Shown here piece by piece: positions 53,517-63,427 of a DNA stretch of 64,000 nt. The notes under the pieces were generated by a model. The model had not been told where the DNA came from. It ran no database searches and saw only the letters and a list, made by a program, of their open reading frames with translations. The stretch spans positions 1 to 64,000 of the forward strand of contig CAYGZC010000028.1 of NCBI GenBank assembly GCA_964354225.1, read 5' to 3'. The stretch's first letter is position 1, and every line of letters starts with the position of its first letter. Made by a program: the position numbers and the translations under genes. The DNA is from CAYGZC01 sp964354225 (GTDB taxonomy: Bacteria > Bacteroidota > Ignavibacteria > UBA10030 > SZUA-254).

Positions 53517-54110
53517 TCAGAACATAAACAGATGGACACCGAACACTATACGGATACCTCCAAAATCACCGTAAAGTTGTTTCTGCTGAGAGCGGCGATA
53601 ATCGTACACAACATCACCAAATATAGAGAGGTGACCCTCTTCATCCAAAGGTTGCTCAAGTCCGATGCCGCCATAATAACCCAACTTCTTGTCGGCTTCT
53701 ATCGATTTTTCCGGAGTGCGAAAACTTGAAGTAGTTTGTTTAATTGAGACATAACTAAGACCACCCGAAAGACGAATAAATACATTGCCGCTTAGGATTT
53801 GTTTGTTGATTATGCCAACATGAATAAATCGCTCGAACAACTCAATTGAACTATCAGTCTGCGATTCGACTACAGCTTTTGCGCGAAAGAATGAAATATC
53901 TCCCGCAGCATAAAGGGAAGATTTAAATGGAAGGCAGATGCCGCCACCCCAGATAATATCGGAGCTCGATTGTGCATGAGATCTAAACTGCTGATTTGAT
54001 GGTAAGAAAAGCCCGCCATACAATGTGATGATGAACGGCTGCTGTTGTGCTTCAAGTACAGGCGTAAAAAATAAAAAAATTACAGTGACTATTGATAAAA
54101 ATAATTTCAT
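53517..54110 (-). CDS. Exported beta-barrel-like protein
   Basis: A 197-residue protein with a signal peptide (to about residue 21, VLEAQ). Strands with aromatic caps follow, and the end VFGVHLFMF is a typical final outer-membrane barrel strand. It overlaps the ABC permease gene by 4 bp. It is therefore probably co-transcribed with the importer and could be the outer-membrane passage for its substrate. Family not recognised. Confidence 0.62.
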   Translation of the reverse strand: MKLFLSIVTVIFLFFTPVLEAQQQPFIITLYGGLFLPSNQQFRSHAQSSSDIIWGGGICLPFKSSLYAAGDISFFRAKAVVESQTDSSIELFERFIHVGIINKQILSGNVFIRLSGGLSYVSIKQTTSSFRTPEKSIEADKKLGYYGGIGLEQPLDEEGHLSIFGDVVYDYRRSQQKQLYGDFGGIRIVFGVHLFMF

Positions 54111-55075
54111 TTTATCCTCATTTGATCTAATAATACTGCAAGTAAGATAACTACACCAAGAACTACCATTTGAACATACGATCCAACATTGAGAAGGTTC
54201 AATCCATTTCGCAAAACACCGATGAGCATTGCGCCTAAAAATGTTCCAACGATTGAACCTCTGCCGCCAAACAAACTTGTTCCGCCAACGACAACCGCTG
54301 CGATAACATCCATCTCGTACATCAAGCCGGCATTTGGTTGGCCTGAGTTCATTCGGGAAGCTAATAACACGCCACTAATTGCAGCAAGAACTCCACTTAT
54401 CATGTAAACATATAACAAGGTTCTGCTTACATTGATGCCGGCAAGTCGCGCAGCTTCTTTATTTCCCCCGACGGCATATACATATCTACCAAACTTGGTA
54501 TGTTTCAGAATGGTGAATGCAACAATGTAAACACAGATCATTATGATAGTAGAAATCGGAACGCCAAAAACTCTTCCACTTCCGACAAAACTAAATTCAT
54601 CCGGTAATCCCCAAATAGGTCTGCCATCAGTATACATGTATGATGAGCCGCGCCAGATCGTCATGAGTGCGAGGGTTACGATGAATGGTGTGATATTGAA
54701 TCGTGTTACGAATAGCCCTGCGATTGAACCCGATAGAATTCCAATCACTAATCCAGCAAAAAGTGCGAGTGGAAATGAAACCGTGAACGGAAGATCTAGT
54801 TTCAATATACTCGTAGCGATTACTCCGCTGAAAGCAACCATTGCACCGACCGATAGATCAATCCCGGCTGTGAGAATAACAAACGTCATTCCTGCCGCAA
54901 TGATTGCAGTAATGGATGTTTGGAGTGTTACATTCAGGATGTTGTCGGCTGTGAAAAAATATGGTGATAGTGATGAAAATATAGCTATTTCGACAAGCAG
55001 AGCTATTGTGATTCCAAATTCGCCTATGATAGTTTTGAATTTTTTTGTTGAAGGTAATTTCTCAGCCATTGCCAA
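54107..55075 (-). CDS. ABC sugar transporter permease (RbsC-like), first copy
   Basis: A 322-residue inner-membrane protein of the ribose/autoinducer-2/xylose permease family. It has about eight to ten helices, the GIDLSVGAMVAFSG segment near residue 68 and ARLAGINV near 206, the cytoplasmic EAA-like contact. Its start overlaps the ATPase gene by 14 bp. It shares the family layout with the permease at 58809, giving two permease subunits in one cluster. Confidence 0.9.
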   Translation of the reverse strand: MAMAEKLPSTKKFKTIIGEFGITIALLVEIAIFSSLSPYFFTADNILNVTLQTSITAIIAAGMTFVILTAGIDLSVGAMVAFSGVIATSILKLDLPFTVSFPLALFAGLVIGILSGSIAGLFVTRFNITPFIVTLALMTIWRGSSYMYTDGRPIWGLPDEFSFVGSGRVFGVPISTIIMICVYIVAFTILKHTKFGRYVYAVGGNKEAARLAGINVSRTLLYVYMISGVLAAISGVLLASRMNSGQPNAGLMYEMDVIAAVVVGGTSLFGGRGSIVGTFLGAMLIGVLRNGLNLLNVGSYVQMVVLGVVILLAVLLDQMRIK

Positions 55076-56570
55076 CCTCTACTTTTTCACCTGTGGCAAG
55101 TGTCATTATTCTCTCCTGAGTTGACTCGCTTCGAGAGAGAATACCTGTGAGTTTTCCTTCCCACATTACCGCAATCCGATCACTGATGCCGAGAAGTTCG
55201 GGAAGATCGGATGAAATGACAATAACACCAATGCCATCCTTCGCAAGCTGGTTGATGAGATTGTAGATTTCGTACTTTATGCCAACATCGATACCAACGG
55301 TTGGTTCATCGAAAATAAGGAGTTTTGATTTCGTAAAGAGCCATCGGGCAAGAACAACTTTCTGTCGATTGCCTCCGCTTAAGTTTTCAACTTCCTGTTC
55401 TATAGACGGTGTTTTAATTCTCAAGTCGTTCGTGAATTTCTTGCTAATCGAATTTTCTTTTGATCGGTTGATGAATAATCCTTTTACGACATCATTAAGA
55501 TTTGAGAGAGATATGTTTTCCCTCACGTTCATCTGCATGATCAAACCATACTTGTTTCGATCTTCCGTGAGAAGACCAATACCAAGATCTATTGCTTCAC
55601 GAGGCGAGCGAGGATGAATTTCATTTCCTTCTAAATATATCGAACCGCTTTCTTTTGGATCGGCACCAAATATGATTCGTGCAAGTTCGCTCCTTCCTGA
55701 ACCAACAAGTCCAGCAAGTCCAAGTATCTCTCCTTTGTGAACGGTAAGGTTGACATTTTTCAACAAACCACCGCTGATATTTTTTACTTTGAGAATTTCT
55801 TCCCCGCGCTGTAATTCGATTTTTGGATATTCTTGCTCAAGTTCTCTGCCAACCATCCATCGTACAAGACTTCTACGATCTGACTCCGTCACATTACAGC
55901 TATGGATAAATTTTCCATCTCGCAAAACCGTAAGCCGATCTCCGATTTCAAATATTTCTTCTAAGCGATGAGAGATATAGATGATCCCGACGCCTTCGGT
56001 TTTTAAACGACGGATAACTGCGAAAAGATTTTTCAACTCATTCTCTGTGAGTGCTGCTGATGGCTCGTCCATAGCAAGTATACGTACTTTCTTCGATATA
56101 GCTTTTGCGATTTCAACAATTTGCCGTTGTGCAACACTTAACGAACTGATCAGAGCGGTTGTAGGAATTTCTTCTCCAAGCTGAGCTAAAGCAGTGCGTG
56201 CAATTTCGTGCATCTTTTTAAAGTCAACAAACGGAGATTTTTTTTTAGTTGGTTCATTTCCAAGAAGAATATTTTCAGCGACAGTCAATTCCGGAACCAG
56301 CTTGAATTCCTGATAAATCATTCCGATTCCTGCTCTTTGGGAATCTGCAGGTGAATGGAACTCTACATCTTTCCCTTCGATTAATATTGAGCCACTATCT
56401 TTCCGAATCGCACCAGAAAGGACTTTCATAAGTGTGGATTTACCTGCACCATTCTCACCGAGCAGGCAATGCACTTCACCAGCACGAAGCTCAAAGTTCA
56501 CATCCGACAATGCCAGCACGCCGGGGTACTGTTTGCGGATGTTTTGCATTTGGAGGAGAGGCGTCACCAA
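55062..56570 (-). CDS. ABC sugar transporter ATP-binding protein (RbsA-like)
   Basis: A 502-residue ATPase with two fused ABC modules. The first has Walker A GENGAGKST, LSVAQRQ and Walker B ILAMDEPS. The second has the variant P-loop GLVGSGRSEL, LSGGNRQK and LIFDEPTVGID. This architecture is that of RbsA/XylG/MglA-type pentose and hexose importers. It is the only ATPase of the cluster and probably serves both permeases. Confidence 0.93.
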   Translation of the reverse strand: MVTPLLQMQNIRKQYPGVLALSDVNFELRAGEVHCLLGENGAGKSTLMKVLSGAIRKDSGSILIEGKDVEFHSPADSQRAGIGMIYQEFKLVPELTVAENILLGNEPTKKKSPFVDFKKMHEIARTALAQLGEEIPTTALISSLSVAQRQIVEIAKAISKKVRILAMDEPSAALTENELKNLFAVIRRLKTEGVGIIYISHRLEEIFEIGDRLTVLRDGKFIHSCNVTESDRRSLVRWMVGRELEQEYPKIELQRGEEILKVKNISGGLLKNVNLTVHKGEILGLAGLVGSGRSELARIIFGADPKESGSIYLEGNEIHPRSPREAIDLGIGLLTEDRNKYGLIMQMNVRENISLSNLNDVVKGLFINRSKENSISKKFTNDLRIKTPSIEQEVENLSGGNRQKVVLARWLFTKSKLLIFDEPTVGIDVGIKYEIYNLINQLAKDGIGVIVISSDLPELLGISDRIAVMWEGKLTGILSRSESTQERIMTLATGEKVEVGNG

Positions 56571-56630
56571 TCCCTTCTTTTATTCTTCCCCCTAAGAAGG
56601 TGGAGAAAAAACAAGCCTGCCCATCCTCCT

Positions 56631-56644
56631 CTTACCATGGTAAG
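56631..56644. promoter_or_regulatory. Perfect palindrome CTTACCATGGTAAG between ABC genes
   Basis: A 14-bp palindrome in the 122-bp gap between the binding-protein gene and the ATPase gene. It may be an operator or an mRNA-processing hairpin that lowers ATPase expression relative to the binding proteins. Confidence 0.4.
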
Positions 56645-56692
56645 GATTATAGAAAGGGTCATATTTTTGCATGAGCTCATGTTCAAGTTCGT

Positions 56693-57613
56693 CTACTTCG
56701 CGATCACTTGTTGTAAAGCTTCCTTATCAGCAATACCAACCTCGACAGGAACAACTTTTGGAACGGAAACACCGATAAAGTAGTCATGTATTTTTTGGAT
56801 AGTCATCTCGCCGATCTTTTTTGGATTCTGGATTACGTCTGCTCTTAATTGTGTATCTTTGAGAATAGCATCGCGGGCGGGTGGTGTTGCATCGTATCCG
56901 ACAATCTTTACATTGGGACGTTTGTATTGCATCACCGCATCCAATGCACCAAGAGCGGAATCATCATTGATACCGAAGATACCGTCAAGGTCTGGATGTG
57001 CTTGTAAAATATCTGAAGTAATCTGCATCGCCTTATCGCGGACACCTTCAGCATTCATGTCGGCAACAATTTTGATATCGGGATACTTTGCAATTACTTC
57101 TTTAAATCCTTGTGTCCGATCCAGTACTGATGTTACCGTCGGCTGACCGATGATTGCGACTTTTCCTTTGCCATTCAAAACTTTTGCAAGATATTCTCCC
57201 GCTAACTTTCCACCGGCGATATTATCCGAAGCGATGTGGCTGACGATCTCACCTTCCTGCGAGGCAATGTCAGCAGTGAAGACAGGAATCTTAGCATCAT
57301 TCGCTTTTTTTATTGCCGGACCGACACCGCGCGAATCTACCGGACATACGATGATGGCATCGACTTTTCGTGTGATGAAATCTTCAATCTGGTTGCTTTG
57401 CTTCCCGAGATCAAAATCACCGGCAGTGACAATGAGTTCGTAACCGTTCTTCGCGGCTTCGGTTTTTAGACCTTCTTCCAAATCTTTATAGAAAACATGC
57501 GCACGAGTGAGAAGTGAGACACCAATGGTTTTAGTGGATTTGGAATCTTCTTTCTTCCAACAACTGACAAGAAGCAGAATAAATACCAATGTAACTGTTA
57601 AAACATATTTCAT
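56693..57613 (-). CDS. Sugar-binding lipoprotein of a ribose-type ABC importer (A)
   Basis: A 306-residue periplasmic-binding protein of the RbsB/peripla_BP_4 fold. It has a lipoprotein signal (LLLVSC), GVSLLTRAHVFYKDLEEG at the first strand, and the conserved DAIIVCPVD and FGINDDSALGA segments. It would deliver a sugar to the permease pair. The ligand is not visible; its sequence is quite different from the second binding protein in the same cluster. Confidence 0.9.
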   Translation of the reverse strand: MKYVLTVTLVFILLLVSCWKKEDSKSTKTIGVSLLTRAHVFYKDLEEGLKTEAAKNGYELIVTAGDFDLGKQSNQIEDFITRKVDAIIVCPVDSRGVGPAIKKANDAKIPVFTADIASQEGEIVSHIASDNIAGGKLAGEYLAKVLNGKGKVAIIGQPTVTSVLDRTQGFKEVIAKYPDIKIVADMNAEGVRDKAMQITSDILQAHPDLDGIFGINDDSALGALDAVMQYKRPNVKIVGYDATPPARDAILKDTQLRADVIQNPKKIGEMTIQKIHDYFIGVSVPKVVPVEVGIADKEALQQVIAK

Positions 57614-57776
57614 ATATCTTCCTAAAAATATTATGTTACTTTTTATTTTGCGTACCTTAGTGTTCTCTGTGGTTTTATTTCACCGCCAAGAACACAAGGG
57701 ATCGTTGAGCCATTGCGCTCATCAAGTGCAACTCACTTCTAACCTTGAAGCTAACCTGAAAGTGAGTCGCACATCG

Positions 57777-58736
57777 TTAAAATTTCCCCGTTTTCCACTT
57801 TTCGGCATACTCTTCAACATTTTCTTTGGTAATGATATCAAGTCCGGAATCAATGACGGATTGAGCGGGAATTTTTCCTTCCTTAAATTCTTTCAACAAT
57901 CGAACGCTTTCATATCCCCAGCCCCAAAGTTTTTGTCCCATCAAAACTTGTACATAACCTTGTCGAACATAATCAAGTTGTTCAGGTAATGCATCTATGG
58001 AAACAACGAACAGATCACCCGGTTTCTTCGCAGCAAATGGACCGGGAGGTGGTGTAAACAACGCCCAAGCACCGGGTAAAATCCAACCTTTAAGATCAGG
58101 ATGTGCTTGCATTGCCGCTTCCATTACGCTCACGCCTTTGTTAACATCGTCGTAACAGTATTCTGTTGCAACAACTTTAATGTCGGGATAAGATTTGAGA
58201 TACTCAAGTATTCCCTGTCGTCGTTCTTCAAGATTTGGTGCACCCGGTGTGCCCATCAGGATAGCAATATTTCCTTTCGTTCCCATCATATTCACAAGTC
58301 GTTCTGCCATTTGCTTTCCGCTCGGGAAGTTGGCTGTTCCATAGTAAGCGAATCGCTTGCTTCTCGGCGCATCTGAATCGAAGCAGACCACCGGAATTCC
58401 CGCATCTACAGCTTTGTTAATTGATTCAGTAAGAGCGTCAGCATCATTTACAGAAACGGCAATGCCGTTGACCTTCTTCTCGATCAAACTTTCGATGATT
58501 TGCGCTTGCTCGACTGCATCAGATTTTACAGGTGCAAAACGCTGGACTTCTATTTTTCCAGCGCCTAAATCTTTCGCCGCTCCTTGAGCACCTTGCCATG
58601 CCACCTGAAAAACCGGATTGTCCAAAAGTTTCGGTACGAACGCAAAAACCAATTTCTTCTCTTCCTGCTTCTTGCCGCAACCGGAGAGAAGAAGAATGAC
58701 AGCAACGATGATAGATAGATATTTTTTCATTTGCAT
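57777..58736 (-). CDS. Sugar-binding lipoprotein of a ribose-type ABC importer (B)
   Basis: A 319-residue binding protein with a lipobox (LLLSGC) and the RbsB-type fold (LVFAFVPKLLDNPVFQVAW, GIAVSVNDADAL, VVCFDSDAP). The second Met (58730) is an equally likely start. It lies between its permease and binding protein A. Ligand unknown. Confidence 0.88.
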   Translation of the reverse strand: MQMKKYLSIIVAVILLLSGCGKKQEEKKLVFAFVPKLLDNPVFQVAWQGAQGAAKDLGAGKIEVQRFAPVKSDAVEQAQIIESLIEKKVNGIAVSVNDADALTESINKAVDAGIPVVCFDSDAPRSKRFAYYGTANFPSGKQMAERLVNMMGTKGNIAILMGTPGAPNLEERRQGILEYLKSYPDIKVVATEYCYDDVNKGVSVMEAAMQAHPDLKGWILPGAWALFTPPPGPFAAKKPGDLFVVSIDALPEQLDYVRQGYVQVLMGQKLWGWGYESVRLLKEFKEGKIPAQSVIDSGLDIITKENVEEYAEKWKTGKF

Positions 58737-58770
58737 TTTCTCAAGTTATTATTTCAATTTTCCAGTTTGA

Positions 58771-58793
58771 CCCTCTCCCGATTCGGGGGAGGG
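58771..58793. repeat. GC-rich hairpin CCCTCTCCCGA/TCGGGGGAGGG
   Basis: Imperfect inverted repeat in the 72-bp gap between permease and binding-protein genes. It is similar in style to the other CCCGA/TCGGG hairpins in the window. It may protect mRNA ends. Confidence 0.45.
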
Positions 58794-58808
58794 ATTATAG
58801 GGTGCAGA

Positions 58809-59753
58809 TCACCGTTTCGTTTTTCTATCCAATATAACAGCTAACAAAATCACAAGCCCAATCGCAACTTGCTGCCAATATGCGGAGACATTTAAAAGCA
58901 CTAAACCGTTTCGCAATATCCCCATCAACAGTGAACCGATGATGGCACCGAGAATTGTTCCCCTACCGCCGCTGAGACTTATTCCACCAATTACAGCTGC
59001 TGCAATAACATCAAGCTCGTAACCAAGTCCGGCAGTAGATTGACCGACACCGAATCGCGCTGTGAATAATACGCCTGCAATTCCAGCACCAAAGCCACAC
59101 AAAGTATAAACTAAAATTTTCATTCTTCCAACATTCACACCGCTGAAGTGTGATGCTTCCTCATTCCCGCCTATGGCATAGACATAGCGTCCCCATTTTG
59201 TTGCTTTCAAGAAATATCCAATAACGAATGCGAAAATCGCCATGGCGATGATTGGAATAGGTATGCTTAAGAATGTTCCTTGCCCGAGAGTCAGAAACTC
59301 TGCCGGTAAATTTCTGATAGTCTCACCGCCTGTTAGTGCGAATGCCAAACCGCGAGCGATACTCATCATTCCAAGCGTTGCAATGAACGGGGGAAGCTTT
59401 GTTTCTGTAATCAGCAATCCATTCGCTAAACCACAGAGCAATCCAACAATTAAACCGATTAAAGCCGATGAAGTTATATCAAACCCGTTATTCAGTAACA
59501 CAGCAGTGACGACACCTGAAAGTCCAAGGATAGAACCAACCGATAAATCAATACCGGCGGTAATAATAACGAGCGATTGACCCACAGCCATGATGGCGAT
59601 GAAGGAAAGTGCTCTGATTACCTGAGAGATGTTAGACCAATTTAGAAAAGTTGACTCGAATAAGCTTTCCCCGCCAAAGGATGACGTTAGAATCGTGAGA
59701 AGGACGACTTCCACGATGAGAGCGAGCCAGATGCCGAGACGTTTGGATTTCAA
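58809..59753 (-). CDS. ABC sugar transporter permease (RbsC-like), second copy
   Basis: A 314-residue polytopic permease with the same family marks as the copy at 54107 (AGIDLSVGSILGLSG, GGNEEASHFSGVNV, GGRGTILGAIIGSLLMGILRNGL). It is first in the minus-strand cluster. The 263-bp region upstream (59754-60016), toward the DUF5916 gene, holds no recognised gene and presumably the promoter. Confidence 0.9.
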   Translation of the reverse strand: MKSKRLGIWLALIVEVVLLTILTSSFGGESLFESTFLNWSNISQVIRALSFIAIMAVGQSLVIITAGIDLSVGSILGLSGVVTAVLLNNGFDITSSALIGLIVGLLCGLANGLLITETKLPPFIATLGMMSIARGLAFALTGGETIRNLPAEFLTLGQGTFLSIPIPIIAMAIFAFVIGYFLKATKWGRYVYAIGGNEEASHFSGVNVGRMKILVYTLCGFGAGIAGVLFTARFGVGQSTAGLGYELDVIAAAVIGGISLSGGRGTILGAIIGSLLMGILRNGLVLLNVSAYWQQVAIGLVILLAVILDRKTKR

Positions 59754-60016
59754 GAGTTTGAATTCGTTAATTCGATAACTTTAAGTTGCATTATCTTACA
59801 AATAAAAGAGGGAAAAATCAATTACTAGAGAGATTGGAACGAAAAGTGTGGGACTTTGAGAGAAATTTAAAAGTTGGGATTGATCCGATGCATTTGGATT
59901 GATAATTCACATTTTAAAACTTATTTTGATTAGAATATAGCATGCAGGGAGGTGAAGTGCAACACGATCCCAATTATGATTTCAATTTGAACGAACAGAT
60001 AATCAAAGTCTCTTGA

Positions 60017-62263
60017 TCAGACATTAAACAAATAAGTTACTTTAGCAATAATCGTCCGGTTGTTGATGCGGGGCGAATGCTGAACATCCCATTGCTCGTT
60101 GTAAACGAGGTAAATATCGGAGTTTGGCAGGTACTGGTAATTGAAAAGAAGATTGATGTTCAAATCACGGTCGGTATCGTTCCATTGTACAAATAGCTTG
60201 CTGAACATTTTCGTGGTCAGCCCCCAGTTAATCCTGCCGATCAGCAGGTTCGTTGCAAACTTTCCGTTATCGACCGGCAAATTGATATCGTTGCGCTGGT
60301 ACTGCATATCGAACTTCCAGTGCATCGACGGTTTCCACACCGCTCCTAACTCGATTGTTTTAATAGTTCCATTATAAAAATTACCGATCTTACCGGTTAC
60401 CTTACTGGATAAAACCTGACTTCGATCCGAGTAATAATCGGCAACAAGACGCGTGAATTTGTATGTCCCCTTCGGTACGACAGTCTCATTGCGAAGATAG
60501 AAAGCCTCATCGATAATTTCTGTTTGAAAAGGAACACCGACAAACAACTCGCTCCCGTTGCCAAACACCGTATAGCTGGCAAGAAGATTATAGCCTGATT
60601 GTAACGACCAATCCTGATTATTGTGATAAATGAATTCACCGAAAAGATAAGTTTTGCGGATCCCAAGAATTCCGGGGCGTGTAGCCACTGCCGGATTAAT
60701 GTAGATCTTTCGTATACCTGTGCGAGGCATGAAACCAACTTCCGGATTGAATCCTTTATCGATAACCAGGTACTGCGCCTGAAGTTCCACATCATCCGTC
60801 ATATAATTCAGATCGATATTCGCTGCACCATTATCGCGGATTACACCGTAATCGAATGTCTTCGCTGCAAAACCGCCAAGCTGAAGCTGTTCGGCAAGAT
60901 AGAAATTCCAATCGGTTCCGATCGTACGATTATACATATCCCTCCCTGCCTGTTTATTTATACCGATCATTCCGATGCTGGATTGACCGAACACTGGTTG
61001 CTTCACGCGGAGAACGGAGACATTCGTCAGCGGCGTTTCAACCGGATTGCTACTCTCGTCAAACATTTTTTTCTTCTCGGTCCAGATGCTCAGCACACCT
61101 AGATCGGTTCTACCGATTTTTCCGGTCGTGCGAATACCACCGAGGAGTGGAATCTTCACGCCTCCATCTTTCGACAAACCGATCCTGCGGCTGAAGAACA
61201 GAAGCAATGCGTCGTAGTTTCCAGAGAACCTCTCACCGAACCAGAAAATACCCGCACCTTCTAAAAAGAAATCCCGTTTCTCTGGGTAAAACAAATCGAA
61301 CCGGGTGAGATTGATTCTTTCCTGATCGGCTTCTACTTGCGCGAAGTCGGTGTTTACAGTGAGGTCGGCAGTAAGGTTCGGCGTGATACTGTACTTCAGA
61401 TCGAGACCGGTATTGGAGATGCTGTTTTTACCGGTGAATCTATCGTCTTCCATTCCACCCGCAAGGTACGGTTTTACCTGAAGACCGCTTCCCTGCGAAA
61501 TATTTTTAAAGCCGGAGATATGCCCGAACTTGGACACTCTATACTGACCGAGGTAGCCATAATCCCTCAAGACCGGTGTGGAAAAAATTTCCTCGCGGTT
61601 CCGCATGATGAATCTGCCAATGTTTATACCCCATTCGTCCTCTCCATTTTCATCGAAGCGCAGTGTTCGAAAGGGAATCGCGAATTCGGCTGTCCATCCT
61701 AACGGATCGATCTGCGTCGCACAAAACCAGACGCCGTTCCAGTCCCAGTTTAAATTTTCACCTTCATTGCGTACGAGTCCGTCACGCTGTACCCCCAGTG
61801 GATTCGTCGAAAAGAAAAAGGCGTTACGTCCATCGTTGAAAGTATCAAGAATTATTTCAATGCGATCATTTTCGCCAAGTTCAACATCACGCCGCATCTC
61901 GTTGGCAACAATTTGATCCACTTTAGAATCGTAGCATTGAATGCCGATGTATAAATTATGTGTGTCAAAGGCGATGGCAACATTTGTAGATTCCGTTGCC
62001 GATAATCCTTCATTCGGTTCACGTTGGAAAAAAGTTGTTATTCGCGATGCACCAATCCAAACTGAATCATTAAGCAAGCCATCCACCATCGGTTCTCCGA
62101 CACATTGACTTACTGTTAATAAAGGTGGGGTATTTTTTTCACCCTGTGTTTGTGTAAAACCGAAGTAATTAAAAAATAATGCTAATGAGATAATTATTGT
62201 CTGTTTTGGGAAGATGGGAATTGTTGTAGATGCTTTATTAGTAAAGATTCTAGTTGTCATCAT
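60017..62263 (-). CDS. DUF5916-type outer-membrane protein with CBM9-like N-terminal domain
   Basis: A 748-residue exported protein. The CBM9-like N-terminal domain (about residues 45-240) has VDGLLNDSVWIGA, IEIILDTFNDGRNAFFF and GWTAEFAIPFRTLRF. A long beta-strand-rich part follows (FARVEADQ-like FAQVEADQERINLTRFDLFYPEKRDFFLEG). This is the usual DUF5916 family layout in Bacteroidota, with a predicted outer-membrane barrel. Its role is unknown. Two adjacent ATG codons (62263, 62260) could start it. Confidence 0.85.
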   Translation of the reverse strand: MMTTRIFTNKASTTIPIFPKQTIIISLALFFNYFGFTQTQGEKNTPPLLTVSQCVGEPMVDGLLNDSVWIGASRITTFFQREPNEGLSATESTNVAIAFDTHNLYIGIQCYDSKVDQIVANEMRRDVELGENDRIEIILDTFNDGRNAFFFSTNPLGVQRDGLVRNEGENLNWDWNGVWFCATQIDPLGWTAEFAIPFRTLRFDENGEDEWGINIGRFIMRNREEIFSTPVLRDYGYLGQYRVSKFGHISGFKNISQGSGLQVKPYLAGGMEDDRFTGKNSISNTGLDLKYSITPNLTADLTVNTDFAQVEADQERINLTRFDLFYPEKRDFFLEGAGIFWFGERFSGNYDALLLFFSRRIGLSKDGGVKIPLLGGIRTTGKIGRTDLGVLSIWTEKKKMFDESSNPVETPLTNVSVLRVKQPVFGQSSIGMIGINKQAGRDMYNRTIGTDWNFYLAEQLQLGGFAAKTFDYGVIRDNGAANIDLNYMTDDVELQAQYLVIDKGFNPEVGFMPRTGIRKIYINPAVATRPGILGIRKTYLFGEFIYHNNQDWSLQSGYNLLASYTVFGNGSELFVGVPFQTEIIDEAFYLRNETVVPKGTYKFTRLVADYYSDRSQVLSSKVTGKIGNFYNGTIKTIELGAVWKPSMHWKFDMQYQRNDINLPVDNGKFATNLLIGRINWGLTTKMFSKLFVQWNDTDRDLNINLLFNYQYLPNSDIYLVYNEQWDVQHSPRINNRTIIAKVTYLFNV

Positions 62264-62282
62264 GAATTTTAGAAAGATAATG

Positions 62283-63341
62283 TTAATTAATATTCTCAGA
62301 CATATGGCGCAAAGATTGTTTCTTACCGCGTCGGATAAAAATTAATTCTGTGACAATACTGATACCTATTTCCTCTGCTGAAACAGCTCCGATGTCGATA
62401 CCGACAGGTGCGTGAACGCGCTTGAGTTGTTCATCGGTAATACCACGCTCACGAAGATGCTCGTACGTTGTAAGGACTTTTCGTTTACTGCCGATCATAC
62501 CAATATATTTCGCTCGTGTTTTTACAGCTTGCTCTAAAATTATTTCGTCAAATTTATGTCCGCGTGTAACAATAACGATGTATGTGAACGGCTTGATCGT
62601 CAGATAGGAGAAGGCATCGGCGAAATCGCTGACAACGGTTTGAATCGCTTCGGGAAACCGTTGTGGATTGGCAAATTTTTCACGATCATCTACAATCGTC
62701 ACTTGAAATCCCACCATTGCCGCAGTACGAGAGACAAATTTCGATACATGACCGCCGCCAAAAATAATGAGACTTGGACTGCCCATGATCGGCTCAAAAA
62801 TCCATTCGCCTTCATCCGTTTTGACACGCTGTGATTCGTTTCGACTGGACGCCTTTTCAATTATCTCTTGCATCTGCGGTTGATGGAATCGAATTTCAGA
62901 TTCAAGTGTCTTTGTCGGATCAATAATCTTTTTTTGTTTGACAAAACTATCCGATGAAATAAAAGTTGCAAAGATACAATCCTCGCCATCAGCGCATCGA
63001 GTCTGTAATTCTCGGAAGATAGGAATATGATCTCTCGTCAACGGCTCGATTAGAACATCGAGACTTCCTCCGCAAATTAATCCCGCTTCAGCATCATCTT
63101 CGTTGAGATGGAATGTCAATATCTCGGCTTTGTTCGCTTCAAACAATCTGTTAGCGTGAAGTATAACCTCACCTTCCATACACCCGCCGCCAACCGTCCC
63201 AACCGAAACCGTGCCGCCTTGCTTCACGATCATCTTTGAAAGTGCAGACGCCGGTGTCGAGCCGCTCGTTGAGATGACGGTGGCAAGCATGATTATTTCT
63301 TCATGCTCGAGGGCGGATAATATTTCGTGGTAAATGTTCAA
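62283..63341 (-). CDS. XdhC/CoxI-family molybdoenzyme maturation protein
   Basis: A 352-residue protein of the XdhC/CoxI family, which binds molybdenum cofactor and helps sulfurate and insert it into xanthine dehydrogenase-type enzymes. The N-terminal domain has VGGGCMEGEVI and LICGGSLDVLIEP. The C-terminal Rossmann-like domain has IIFGGGHVSKFV and YIGMIGSKRK. No xanthine dehydrogenase is in the window. The MocA-like gene at 34930 fits the same cofactor branch. Confidence 0.9.
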   Translation of the reverse strand: MNIYHEILSALEHEEIIMLATVISTSGSTPASALSKMIVKQGGTVSVGTVGGGCMEGEVILHANRLFEANKAEILTFHLNEDDAEAGLICGGSLDVLIEPLTRDHIPIFRELQTRCADGEDCIFATFISSDSFVKQKKIIDPTKTLESEIRFHQPQMQEIIEKASSRNESQRVKTDEGEWIFEPIMGSPSLIIFGGGHVSKFVSRTAAMVGFQVTIVDDREKFANPQRFPEAIQTVVSDFADAFSYLTIKPFTYIVIVTRGHKFDEIILEQAVKTRAKYIGMIGSKRKVLTTYEHLRERGITDEQLKRVHAPVGIDIGAVSAEEIGISIVTELIFIRRGKKQSLRHMSENIN

Positions 63342-63427
63342 ATGAAGTTAAGATTCAAGACGCACGATTCATGATTATCTTCGGCCAGAGAGTAATCTTG
63401 GCTTTCTTCTTTTAGGCAGAAGTGAAT

